64,000 nt of DNA, taken from positions 7,352,501 through 7,416,500 of the forward strand of contig NZ_JAUSZA010000001.1 of the NCBI RefSeq assembly GCF_030817215.1, in the 5' to 3' direction. The notes under the pieces were generated by a model. It saw nothing but the letters and a program-made list of their open reading frames with translations, had not been told where the DNA came from and did no database searches. The position numbers were made by a program, and so were the translations under genes. The stretch's first letter is position 1, and each line of letters starts with the position of its first letter. Origin of the DNA: Paenibacillus sp. V4I3 (GTDB lineage: Bacteria > Bacillota > Bacilli > Paenibacillales > NBRC-103111). Below are positions 45,005 through 52,863 of this stretch, one piece after another.

Positions 45005-45140
45005 CCTAAACTTCGGAGTTCCAAAGCTCTTAAGTTCCTAAGTTTCCAAGCTCCTAAGCTCCTAAATTCCTAAGCCCAGAAGCTCCAAAGTTCCAAAGCC
45101 CCTAAGTTCCTAAGTTCCTAAGCCCCTAAGTTCCGAAGCT
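45005..45140. repeat. Degenerate octanucleotide tandem repeat (CCTAAGTT)n
   Basis: Seventeen consecutive 8-bp units fit the register exactly over 136 bp; typical units are CCTAAGTT, CCTAAGCC, CCTAAGCT, CCAAAGTT and CCGAAGCT. It starts 53 bp upstream of the uvrC start codon and ends 4 bp before palindrome array C. Since 8 is not a multiple of 3 it is unlikely to code. Confidence 0.9.
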
Positions 45141-45144
45141 GCAT

Positions 45145-45327
45145 GTTGCACTGCGTACAACATTTACACCTCTGGGCAGGCCATACCGCTGTAAATCTTG
45201 TATTTCATACAACAATTTAACCTCAATATAGGCATAAAAGAGGATTAGCGGCTATATTTGTTGTAGAAAATACAACATTCGTACATAAATGCCCATCTAT
45301 TCGAATAATTGTTGCATTACGTACAAC
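45145..45327. repeat. GTTGYA-N5-TACAAC palindrome array, locus C
   Basis: Four elements start at 45145, 45197, 45260 and 45311, all with N5 centres: GTTGCA/TACAAC, CTTGTA/TACAAC, GTTGTA/TACAAC and GTTGCA/TACAAC. Steps are 52, 63 and 51 bp. The spacers between elements are also partly self-complementary, for example ATTTACA ... TGTAAAT between the first two. It lies between uvrC and trxA. Confidence 0.85.
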
Positions 45328-45380
45328 AAAATCGTCTCAGTAGCTACAAAGTATAAACGCTCCCCATTATCGGAAAACAA

Positions 45381-45419
45381 AAAAAGCTCTTTTTCAGCAT
45401 AGCAGAAAAAGAGCTTTTT
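45381..45419 (-). terminator. Terminator of trxA
   Basis: A 15-bp stem, AAAAAGCTCTTTTTC / GAAAAAGAGCTTTTT, can terminate in either direction. It lies about 30 bp past the trxA stop. Confidence 0.85.
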
Positions 45420-45451
45420 CTCACGAACAATTGTTTCTAGTTTGTAACAAA

Positions 45452-45766
45452 TTATTGATGACGAGAAACAACATTTTTCAGCGCTTCTTTGGATTGGAAG
45501 CCAACTACTTTATCAACAGGCTGTCCGTCTTTGAAAACGATCAATGTTGGGATACTCATAACGCCAAAGCGAGCAGCAGACTCTGGGTTGTCATCCACGT
45601 TTACTTTTGCGATTTTCAAGGACTCAATTTCTTTATCAAGCTCTTCCAAAACGGGAGCGATCATTTTACAAGGTCCGCACCAAGGTGCCCAGAAGTCTAC
45701 AAGTACTGTACCTTCTCCTTCAACTTCGGCTTTAAAGCTGTTATCAGAAACATTCACGATTGACAT
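45452..45766 (-). CDS. trxA: Thioredoxin
   Basis: 104 aa, the standard length. Active site WAPWCGPCK near residue 28, conserved cis-Pro in SIPTLIVFKDG. It reduces protein disulfides with electrons from thioredoxin reductase. Own terminator and a good ribosome binding site (AAGGAGG). Confidence 0.96.
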   Translation of the reverse strand: MSIVNVSDNSFKAEVEGEGTVLVDFWAPWCGPCKMIAPVLEELDKEIESLKIAKVNVDDNPESAARFGVMSIPTLIVFKDGQPVDKVVGFQSKEALKNVVSRHQ

Positions 45767-45908
45767 GATAGTTCCTCCTTCTAAGAATGGATTTGATTTA
45801 TAACATCAAGTAGTACCTAGCTACCGATGAACGTCAACATGTAAAGTATACCACACCAGTAGGTCATTTCAACCAAGCCATAAGTTAGCAAAAAGGTCGA
45901 AGTTGAAT

Positions 45909-46301
45909 CTACTTAGCAGGTAAACCTACAGGCAGGCCCTGAAGTCTTTGCTGCTCGATATAAGCAATACGATCCTTCAAATTAGCTTGCAGCAGCTGCA
46001 GCATTTTCATCTGTTGTTCGATTTCTTCGAGCTTCTCTGTGTAGAGTGGCAGCAAATCATCGCACATAGACTCTTGATTTTTCATGACGCAGTTCAGAAA
46101 GCTTTCAATTTGTTCGGTCGTAAAGCCTAAGCTCAAATAAAACTGAATGGTCTTCACGCGCTCAACAGCCATCTGGTTGAACACCCGATATCCGTTTTCT
46201 TCACGCTGTGTCGCGATTAGCCCTTTCGCCTCATAATACCGCAAAGAACGAATACTGGCTCCGGTAAGCTTGGATAACTCACTAATCCGCATGGCCTTCA
46301 C
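45909..46301 (-). CDS. MerR-family transcriptional regulator
   Basis: 130 aa (GTG at 46301; the ATG at 46292 is equally plausible). N-terminal winged helix RISELSKLTGASIRSLRYYE, then a long dimerisation coiled coil (about 80-120) rich in Glu, Gln and Leu. One Cys pair candidate (NCVMKNQESMC) lies in the coil start. It has an elongated-spacer promoter upstream, so it probably regulates itself. The signal is unknown. Confidence 0.88.
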   Translation of the reverse strand: MKAMRISELSKLTGASIRSLRYYEAKGLIATQREENGYRVFNQMAVERVKTIQFYLSLGFTTEQIESFLNCVMKNQESMCDDLLPLYTEKLEEIEQQMKMLQLLQANLKDRIAYIEQQRLQGLPVGLPAK

Positions 46302-46337
46302 CTTTTTCCTTTTCCTTGATCAAGTAAGGATGATTTC

Positions 46338-46369
46338 ATTGTAAACCATGACACTAATGTTAGAGTCAA
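46338..46369 (-). promoter_or_regulatory. MerR-type promoter with 20-bp spacer
   Basis: On the minus strand TTGACT (46369-46364) and TACAAT (46343-46338) are 20 bp apart, too long for unaided sigma-A. Inside lies an imperfect dyad, CTCTAACA-TTAG-TGTCATGG. MerR proteins bind such dyads and untwist the spacer. Confidence 0.6.
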
Positions 46370-46502
46370 GTCTTATTTTATACTTTCCGCTGCTATCCGT
46401 TATTGTTTGCACAATTGTCACTTTGATTAGCTTTACAACTTTCGACGAATTTGGGTATACTAAACTTAAACATACGAATGTCGGACGTTGGGGGGTAACC
46501 AC

Positions 46503-46646
46503 ATGAGCGATCCTAAACACCCTGAGCTTCACGTGTACGAAGAACCGCGTAATGATTTCATGGATGTAGGCATTGGCTTTGGCGCTTTCTTTGGCTTTTT
46601 GTTTCTAATTGCAGCCATTGCAACCGTGATTCAAGTTATGAAATAG
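46503..46646 (+). CDS. yqzM: YqzM-like small membrane protein
   Basis: 47 aa, MSDPKHPELHVYEEPRNDFM followed by one C-terminal membrane helix (VGIGFGAFFGFLFLIAAIATVI). The EPRNDFMDVGxGF stretch and the single helix recall the YqzM family of small Bacillota proteins. A GGGGGG-type site lies 7 nt before the ATG. A terminator follows within 25 bp, supporting a real single-gene unit. Family assignment is from memory of the motif. Confidence 0.65.
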   Translation: MSDPKHPELHVYEEPRNDFMDVGIGFGAFFGFLFLIAAIATVIQVMK

Positions 46647-46668
46647 GAATAACCAAGCCTGGAAGAGT

Positions 46669-46700
46669 ACCGCTTTACACTCAGTGTGTAGGCGGTTTTT
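46669..46700 (+). terminator. Terminator of the yqzM-like gene
   Basis: The stem ACCGC..ACAC / GTGT..GCGGT is followed by TTTTTTC. Confidence 0.8.
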
Positions 46701-46750
46701 TCATGCATTTTTTCGTTAGGAAAAACTTATACTTTCTTATATGGCCAAAA

Positions 46751-46782
46751 AAGCTGTACAGATGAACCCATCTGCACAGCTT
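46751..46782 (-). terminator. Terminator of the dnaB-dnaI operon
   Basis: AAGCTGTaCAGATG pairs with CATCTGcACAGCTT; A-rich sequence on the left supplies the T-run on the minus strand. Confidence 0.8.
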
Positions 46783-46786
46783 TTTA

Positions 46787-47737
46787 TTATTTCCCGCGCT
46801 TGTTCGTACCTGTTACCACAACCACATCGACAAAAGGACGAATACGGTCCATAATCCGCTGTCCCTTGTACTCCTCGTCACCATCTTTATTCGTAAAGCT
46901 GAAATGCTTCTCCAAATCAGAGAGTGCGTAATTGGATGTGAAAAAGGTCGGCTTACGATTCATGCGATGATTCACGATAGCTCCAATAACATGGTCTCGC
47001 AACCACGGATTCAAATTCTCCGCGCCAATATCATCGAAAACTAATAAATCCGTTTCCTTTAGAAGATCAATTGTTTCCTTCAGCTTATAAGGCTCCTGGA
47101 ACATTCCCTTCAAGTCCTCGGCAAAATCCGGCATATAGACGATTGCACCTGTCATACCGACTTTGGCCAGCTGGTGCAGCATATAGCCCATCAGGAACGT
47201 CTTCCCCGTCCCAAATGATCCGGATAAGTAGAGTCCTCTAGTCTGAAGCCCCTCTTCCATCGTCAGACTGACATAGTCGTTAATTTGCATAACGGCTTTC
47301 GCCCGGTCCAGATCCGTTTCAAGGATATCTCCAAAAGAATAGCTGCGCGAAATCATCCGCGGATCCACATGAAAGGTGCGGATTCGGCTGCTTATGGCAT
47401 CCTGCAGCTGCTTCGCATTGAACTTCTTGCAAGCTACCTTTTCCTCATGAACAAACGGCTTTTCATTGACGGAGTCGGCTGTCAACATCGTATAATGCCC
47501 TGTCATATCATTCGGACAGTTTTCTAACCCTGGACAATTCGAACAGTTCTTGAACTCTGTCACATATTGATAAAGCTTGTTCATATTAATCTTAATGGTA
47601 TAGTCATCGACGAATGGATACTTTTGGCGAAATTTGTGAACTAAGGCGTCATCCATAACAACTTTAATTTTCGCTTCTGCCTTCCGTCTCCATTCGGATT
47701 GCGGCATTGATTTGAGTAAGTGAGAAAGGGAATCCAT
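46787..47737 (-). CDS. dnaI: Primosomal protein DnaI (helicase loader)
   Basis: 316 aa. The N-terminal zinc-binding domain has Cys residues in NCSNCPGLENCPND and HTY-like ligands; the C-terminal AAA+ ATPase has Walker A LSGSFGTGKTFL and Walker B LLVFDDIGAEN. It loads the replicative helicase DnaC. It follows dnaB by 54 bp on the same strand, the conserved order. Confidence 0.95.
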   Translation of the reverse strand: MDSLSHLLKSMPQSEWRRKAEAKIKVVMDDALVHKFRQKYPFVDDYTIKINMNKLYQYVTEFKNCSNCPGLENCPNDMTGHYTMLTADSVNEKPFVHEEKVACKKFNAKQLQDAISSRIRTFHVDPRMISRSYSFGDILETDLDRAKAVMQINDYVSLTMEEGLQTRGLYLSGSFGTGKTFLMGYMLHQLAKVGMTGAIVYMPDFAEDLKGMFQEPYKLKETIDLLKETDLLVFDDIGAENLNPWLRDHVIGAIVNHRMNRKPTFFTSNYALSDLEKHFSFTNKDGDEEYKGQRIMDRIRPFVDVVVVTGTNKRGK

Positions 47738-47791
47738 GCTTCCTGCACCTCCTTATAATTCTCTTGTACGTTGTTCCATCGGATCTAACCG

Positions 47792-49312
47792 TCAGCTCTT
47801 CCGATTAAAGCGCTCGTCCAGCTTCTGCGCCATCCTTCTCGCGGCTTCCAGCTCTTCATCCGTCAGCCTCGAAGCCGCCGACGTGCCGGCATCCGGCACA
47901 ACGATCGGAATGTGAGGCTTCTGCGTCTTGCCTTGACGACCTCTAGTTACAGAGCCACCGCCAGCTTTTGCGGCCTCCACCTTGGAAGCGGCCTTCTGTT
48001 TGTAGCTGATTTTCTCACGCACATATTCCACTGCTTGTTCGTATGTGACAATTTGCTTGCCCAGCATATCCGATGCGACCGCTTCAATCGAAGACTTAGC
48101 CCACGAACGGCGGTCAATATGTAGGAAGTGGATCAAGACGTTAATGACTTCCTCATTCAATTTATAATTCAAGTCAATCTTCTCAAATATATTAAGTACA
48201 CCGTCCGGAATGGAGCCCTGAGTAAAGAACATTTTCAGAACTGCCGTGTACGGCTCATTTCTCATAATGTAGTTGTATTGATGATCTGTACATTCGCCGC
48301 GCAGCTGCTGCGGCACTTCTAGGTAATAAGCCATCTCAACTGACTTGTCTCCAGACGTGTCTAACATATCCTCATTCGCATCGCCTTGCGACTTCTCTTC
48401 CGACCTGGATAACGTGCGCTCTCGTTCCTCATCCCGCTTCTTGCTCTGTCTGTAGAACAGATTCGCATTATACTGCATAAGATCCATCTGCAGCTCGCCC
48501 TCTTCGGTGAATGCGCCATCCTCATCCAGCAAACGGCATGTTTCCTGAAGTGACAGGTTGTACTTTTTCGCCACAATATTAATCGCAGCCATCTGATCCG
48601 TTTTATGCTTGAGAGCTTCAACGAAAACGCGATTACTCGCTCCTCGCGGGAACCTCATAATAATATCCGCATACTGGAAGCCCTTGGTTGTCACGTCCAT
48701 GCGAGCGTCTCCCTGTTTACTGGCTGAGGCCTCATACAGGGCTTGCTCCAGTTCGTAATCAACCACCTGAGTATTGAGGCGGAATAGATCATAGAACGGA
48801 ACAGACAGGTTCTCTTCACTCGCGTCACAGCACTCTTCCGGCTCCGGCGAGAGCAGCTCTTCCCGAAGGGATAAGAGCATGAACTTACCGACCTTATCGC
48901 GGAGCAGCAGTGTCAAATGCTGATTGCGGAAAAACTCATTGGGCCCAAGCGGAGGGAACAATGTGTACACGAAGACATAGTCTTCTTCACCCGGCAGAAA
49001 CTTGCGAGTTGTCTGCAGGAGTCCTATGGCTTCAAGCTTCGAAGATTGCTCAATTAAATATTTGCGTCCTCGCTCCCCCTGCTCAAGCTCGAGCAGCAGA
49101 AACAGCTTTCGCTGTTGTTCCAGAGGCGAATATCCGACTTTTTCTGCACTCATCTGCAGATAGAGTGCTTGATAGAGGCTAATAGCCAATCCGCCGATCA
49201 TAGGCTGATACATAATAGCTAACATTTTATAATCCAGACTGCTCAAAGAAAACTCACGGTTCACACAAAACCTGTGGTTCTCGGTGAAATGCAGCATATT
49301 CGTCATTCTCAT
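47792..49312 (-). CDS. dnaB: Replication initiation and membrane attachment protein DnaB
   Basis: 506 aa. The N-terminal winged-helix domain (SLSSLDYKMLAIMYQPMIGG) and C-terminal DnaD-like (DnaB_2) domain with YIMRNEPYTAVLKM and VLIHFLHIDRRSW are typical of Gram-positive DnaB, which acts with DnaD and DnaI at oriC and restart sites. A charged, Ser/Glu/Asp-rich linker occupies about 290-335, and the tail is Gly/Arg/Lys-rich. Not the Proteobacterial helicase of the same name. Confidence 0.92.
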   Translation of the reverse strand: MRMTNMLHFTENHRFCVNREFSLSSLDYKMLAIMYQPMIGGLAISLYQALYLQMSAEKVGYSPLEQQRKLFLLLELEQGERGRKYLIEQSSKLEAIGLLQTTRKFLPGEEDYVFVYTLFPPLGPNEFFRNQHLTLLLRDKVGKFMLLSLREELLSPEPEECCDASEENLSVPFYDLFRLNTQVVDYELEQALYEASASKQGDARMDVTTKGFQYADIIMRFPRGASNRVFVEALKHKTDQMAAINIVAKKYNLSLQETCRLLDEDGAFTEEGELQMDLMQYNANLFYRQSKKRDEERERTLSRSEEKSQGDANEDMLDTSGDKSVEMAYYLEVPQQLRGECTDHQYNYIMRNEPYTAVLKMFFTQGSIPDGVLNIFEKIDLNYKLNEEVINVLIHFLHIDRRSWAKSSIEAVASDMLGKQIVTYEQAVEYVREKISYKQKAASKVEAAKAGGGSVTRGRQGKTQKPHIPIVVPDAGTSAASRLTDEELEAARRMAQKLDERFNRKS

Positions 49313-49483
49313 TCCGTTACAGCACCATCCTGCCTCAACCGATTGCAGCTATGTAAGCTTCTCGGTTTCTCTCTATTAGTCTACCACAAAAATCGACACG
49401 CTTGGTATCTACGAGAGAAAGATAATATTACCTAATATGAAAAAACCAACCTTTCGGATGGCAAGATTCCGACAACTCAGACG

Positions 49484-49840
49484 TTAGACGCGACACTCCG
49501 ACTTGTTTTTGTAAGCATTGCCCCAATCTTTCATAAGTAAAATAATCGGGACCAATGTTTGTCCGAAGTCAGTCAACGAATATTCGACCTTTGGAGGAAC
49601 TTGATGATACACCTCGCGGTGGACAATGCCGTCCTCTTCCAGTTCCCTTAGTTGTAGTGTCAGCATTCTTTGAGTAATGGACGGACAGATTCTTTTGAAT
49701 TCATTAAATCTTTTGGTCCCTCCAATCAGGTGATATAAAAGAATGCCTTTCCATTTGCCCCCGATAACATCCAATGTATATTCAACAGGACAGCCCTCAT
49801 CATTCGGAGGGTTGCCGTACCCGCTTTTACGATCACGCAT
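49484..49840 (-). CDS. HxlR-family transcriptional regulator
   Basis: 118 aa. The winged-helix HxlR pattern is complete: CPVEYTLDVIGGKWKGILLY, RFNEFKRICPSITQRMLTLQ and VPPKVEYSLTDFGQTL. The single N-terminal Cys can be a redox sensor in some relatives. It is divergent from the relic of a zinc-type alcohol dehydrogenase, a frequent target of such regulators, which has lost most of its sequence here. Confidence 0.92.
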   Translation of the reverse strand: MRDRKSGYGNPPNDEGCPVEYTLDVIGGKWKGILLYHLIGGTKRFNEFKRICPSITQRMLTLQLRELEEDGIVHREVYHQVPPKVEYSLTDFGQTLVPIILLMKDWGNAYKNKSECRV

Positions 49841-49957
49841 TACGATTCAGCTCCTTAACAGTATACAAATTGATACTACATAAAACTATTGTGCGTACTT
49901 ACTATTTTAAAACGGATCGAATAAACTAACAACTTAGAAAAAATTACTGTAAATGAG

Positions 49958-50140
49958 GTGATGGAATTAAATGTTGAGCATTCGGAAAGTTTGATTGATG
50001 ATAGCGAGTTTCATCTCGTCGATGAACGCATCGTCGGCAGGAAACCGTCAACACTGGATTTCGCTCAATCGGCAGCGCTGCCGTTAACCATGATTGAAGC
50101 AGGCAACACAGTTGGAAAGGTTATTTTGGAACATTTTTAA
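49958..50140 (+). pseudogene. Collapsed MDR/zinc-type alcohol dehydrogenase (internal deletion)
   Basis: Only 60 codons remain. The first part, FHLVDERIVGRKPSTLDFAQ then SAALPLT, is the N-terminal third's end of a quinone-oxidoreductase-like MDR protein; it is joined in frame to IEAGNTVGKVILEHF, the extreme C-terminus of the same family. Roughly 200 or more central residues, including the Rossmann fold, are missing, as is the true N-terminus. The product cannot be active. Confidence 0.8.
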
Positions 50141-50171
50141 TTTCGGACATTTATTTTTTTGATATTAAAAT

Positions 50172-50202
50172 AGAGCCTGTTGAGTTCTCTCAACAGGCTC
50201 TT
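50172..50202. terminator. Bidirectional terminator
   Basis: AGAGCCTGTTGAG pairs with CTCAACAGGCTCT across a 5-nt loop. It lies between the dehydrogenase relic and the alpha/beta hydrolase gene. Confidence 0.85.
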
Positions 50203-50218
50203 CAATCTATCAGCTAAT

Positions 50219-51094
50219 TTAATGAAGTGGCAGATGACTTTCCTGGACATCCTCGCCATACATGTCCGGATTCAGTTTCTTTGCAATCGCCAAGTCCAGC
50301 AATATACGCTGTGTCTGAGTATCTTCCAGGCTGTCCACCCAGAGGCGGATCAAGTCATTCATCTTTGAAGGGTTTTTAATCGGAATTTGATGCTTAGCAT
50401 CTTTTATGAAATAAAGGGAGCTATGCGGCAGCTCATTATGGAGTATGTTCGCATACCGATGAAATGTGCGGTCCTTTTGACCATAAATCAATAGGATCGG
50501 ATGCTGGAGGCCCCTAAGGCGGCGCGTACAGGTGTAGGTAAGGGACTGTTCGTAATAGGACTTCACATTATTAGCAGCATCGCTTAATGAGCTTTCATAC
50601 AGACTATGATAGGTATTTTCATTATCTGCATTTCCAAAAGTAATTGCTTTTTTCAGTAACTTCATGAGCAGACCTGAACCCGCCATCCACGAAGCGAGCC
50701 ACAGCCTGCTTTTGTTATAAGAATCCGTTAATTCAGACATCCCGCTAACCACGATTCCCCCAAGGAAACGTTTAGGGTACGTAAGCAGCGCTTCCAGCAC
50801 TAACGCGCCACCTGTTGAATAACCGCACAGGAATACTTTTTCGATGCCCAGGTAGTCCAGCAGCTGCCTTATATCTTCAACGATCAGCGCATAGCTAAAT
50901 GCACGATCTGACGACTTGCTCGCGCCGTGTCCCCTGATATCAAAAGTAATGACTTGGAAATGGTCTGAAAGCTGCTCTTTTTGATAAGCAAAGGTCTTTA
51001 AGGTTAATAAAGGTGGATGAATAAAGACGATTGGGGTGCCAGTCCCCGTAATCTCAACATTCAATTTGGTTCCGTTCACATGGGCTAAAGGCAA
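50219..51094 (-). CDS. Alpha/beta-fold hydrolase
   Basis: 291 aa. Oxyanion region IVFIHPPLL, nucleophile elbow GYSTGG (Ser near 96), acid Asp in LIYGQKDRTF and catalytic His in KDAKHQIPI. Lacks a signal peptide. The substrate is unknown; the C-terminal 35 residues extend past the usual fold end (LAIAKKLNPDMYG). A single-gene unit. Confidence 0.88.
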   Translation of the reverse strand: MPLAHVNGTKLNVEITGTGTPIVFIHPPLLTLKTFAYQKEQLSDHFQVITFDIRGHGASKSSDRAFSYALIVEDIRQLLDYLGIEKVFLCGYSTGGALVLEALLTYPKRFLGGIVVSGMSELTDSYNKSRLWLASWMAGSGLLMKLLKKAITFGNADNENTYHSLYESSLSDAANNVKSYYEQSLTYTCTRRLRGLQHPILLIYGQKDRTFHRYANILHNELPHSSLYFIKDAKHQIPIKNPSKMNDLIRLWVDSLEDTQTQRILLDLAIAKKLNPDMYGEDVQESHLPLH

Positions 51095-51169
51095 GATGGT
51101 CTCCTCCGAAAGGTCAATTTAGGCAACTCAACCTTAGAGTGACCAGTTCTGCCTATTTCTATGAGAACC

Positions 51170-51454
51170 TTAAAACATTTTGAAGCCTCTGATCCGCAGC
51201 GCTTTAATGGCCGATCCACTTAAAATAGCGCCAACCAAACCACCGATAGCCGGAACAATATCAACAATTGTGAAGCTCTCACCGCTGGAAAGAAAAGACG
51301 CCTCTCCTATTGAACCATAAATAACAACGCCGATAACCAAAGCAATAAAAGCATAAAGTGGAAACCATGTTGTTTTCATTAGCATATTCAAAATAAACCC
51401 GATCCCAAAAAATAACACTATCATTAAGACAGTGGCAATGACCATTTGTAACAA
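51170..51454 (-). CDS. YuiB-like integral membrane protein
   Basis: 94 aa with three hydrophobic segments: VIATVLMIVLFFGIGFILNM, FPLYAFIALVIGVVIYG and IVPAIGGLVGAILSGSAIKAL. The FFGIGFILNMLM stretch recalls YuiB of Bacillus, a conserved membrane protein encoded near yumB and yumC as here. Function is not known. Confidence 0.6.
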   Translation of the reverse strand: MLQMVIATVLMIVLFFGIGFILNMLMKTTWFPLYAFIALVIGVVIYGSIGEASFLSSGESFTIVDIVPAIGGLVGAILSGSAIKALRIRGFKMF

Positions 51455-51645
51455 TGTATGTTCCCCCTTAACAATGTAAGAAGCCCGTTCATCTATCTGA
51501 CTTCCTTATAATTGTAATCCACGAAATGTCACAGGTAAAGTGTACACAAATTGAACATTTCCCTCTTCACCCTTTGTTCATTTGCCCTTTCCCCATGAAT
51601 TGGATACAATGTAGGGGATATTAGCCCTTGAATGGAGGAAAACCA

Positions 51646-52392
51646 ATGAGTGAAGCCGTACAAACGCTGGAAGGCTGGTATGCGCTCCATGATTTCCGTC
51701 TAATCGACTGGAACGCATGGCATGCCGCAACCCCGCAGGAGCGTAAGCACGCAACGGACGAGCTGAATACATTTCTGTCCCAGTGGCAGCAATTCGAGAA
51801 CGATAAACTAGGCAGTACTGCCGTTTATAGCATCGTTGGTCAGAAAGCCGACTTTGTATTCATGCAAATGCGCGAAACGCTTGAAGAACTGAATGAATTG
51901 GAAAATACGTTTAATAAATCAAGCTTCGCCGCTTTTACAATCCCGGTCTATTCCTACGTATCCATTGTAGAATTAAGCAGTTATCTAGCTAAGCCAGGCG
52001 TGGATCCTTCGGAAGATCCGGAAATTCAAGCCCGCTTGAAGCCTATCCTGCCTAAATCGAAGCACATCTGCTTCTATCCGATGAATAAGCGTCGCGATGG
52101 CAATGACAACTGGTACATGCTCCCTGCCGAAGATCGTAAAACGATGATGCGCAGCCATGGCATGATTGGACGCACATACGCAGGTAAAGTGAAACAAATC
52201 ATTACTGGTTCCGTTGGACTGGATGATTGGGAGTGGGGCGTAACCCTGTTCTCCGATGATCCTCTTCATTTCAAAAAGCTCGTTTATGAAATGCGTTTCG
52301 ACGAAGTGAGCGCACGTTTCGGTGAGTTCGGCGACTTCTACGTCGGCAACCTGCTGACACCTGATAAATTTGCTAAATTAATTCAAATTTAA
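51646..52392 (+). CDS. hemQ: Coproheme decarboxylase HemQ (chlorite dismutase family)
   Basis: 248 aa from the ATG at 51646 with GGAGG 7 nt upstream. The two ferredoxin-like repeats of the chlorite dismutase fold are present; the heme proximal His region is in MMRSHGMIGRTYAGKVKQI, and the catalytic Tyr region in YSYVSIVELSSY. In Bacillota this enzyme makes heme b from coproheme III, the last step of the coproporphyrin pathway. Own terminator. Confidence 0.9.
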   Translation: MSEAVQTLEGWYALHDFRLIDWNAWHAATPQERKHATDELNTFLSQWQQFENDKLGSTAVYSIVGQKADFVFMQMRETLEELNELENTFNKSSFAAFTIPVYSYVSIVELSSYLAKPGVDPSEDPEIQARLKPILPKSKHICFYPMNKRRDGNDNWYMLPAEDRKTMMRSHGMIGRTYAGKVKQIITGSVGLDDWEWGVTLFSDDPLHFKKLVYEMRFDEVSARFGEFGDFYVGNLLTPDKFAKLIQI

Positions 52393-52403
52393 GATATAAC
52401 TCA

Positions 52404-52437
52404 AGAGTGAAGGACTCCATGTCCTTCACTCTTTTTT
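52404..52437 (+). terminator. Terminator of hemQ
   Basis: A perfect 12-bp stem AGAGTGAAGGAC / GTCCTTCACTCT followed by six T. Confidence 0.92.
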
Positions 52438-52512
52438 GCATCACTGCACAATCAACATTGTGCACATTTTTGGAAGAGGGTAAACAGCCCCTGAAGATGA
52501 AATAAGCAAAAA

Positions 52513-52547
52513 AAGAAAGCTTGCTCAATGAAGAGCGAAGCTTTCTT
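52513..52547 (-). terminator. Terminator of the 93-aa gene
   Basis: AAGAAAGCTTgCTC pairs with GAGcgAAGCTTTCTT; the A-run at its left supplies the T-run on the minus strand. Confidence 0.8.
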
Positions 52548-52554
52548 AAATGAA

Positions 52555-52836
52555 TTATTCCTCATCCTCGTCGTCCCGCAGGGCAGCCTCTAATTCAGCT
52601 TCCATTTGCGCTTTACGAGCCAGATACACTTCTGTATCACGGTCACGCTGACGACCTTTTTCCTTCAAGCGTTCAATCGCAGGAAGAATGAGGATATCGA
52701 TTTCCTTTTGTACAACGGCTACATGATCATATCGTTTCTCAGTCTCTAGAAAGTGACCGACCTCGATCAAGGCATTGTAACGATCCAGTTCATCCCGGGT
52801 AAGAAGTCCTCTTACTTGGACACTGCAGTGCCGCAT
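52555..52836 (-). CDS. Conserved hypothetical protein, charged and helical
   Basis: 93 aa, MRHCSVQVRGLLTRDELDRY, then mostly helical with a Lys/Arg/Glu-rich second half and a C-terminal EAALRDDEDEE. No membrane segment. It is 28 bp downstream of the NDH-2 gene on the same strand and may share its transcript, followed by a strong terminator. Family not recognised. Confidence 0.7.
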   Translation of the reverse strand: MRHCSVQVRGLLTRDELDRYNALIEVGHFLETEKRYDHVAVVQKEIDILILPAIERLKEKGRQRDRDTEVYLARKAQMEAELEAALRDDEDEE

Positions 52837-52863
52837 GGCGATCCCCCCGTTTACTAATGATGA

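Noticed and set aside
45145..45327. CRISPR array reading of the regularly spaced palindromes
   Set aside because: The repeated part is only a 17-bp palindrome with a variable centre, spacings alternate between about 52 and 63 bp, and no cas genes are present.
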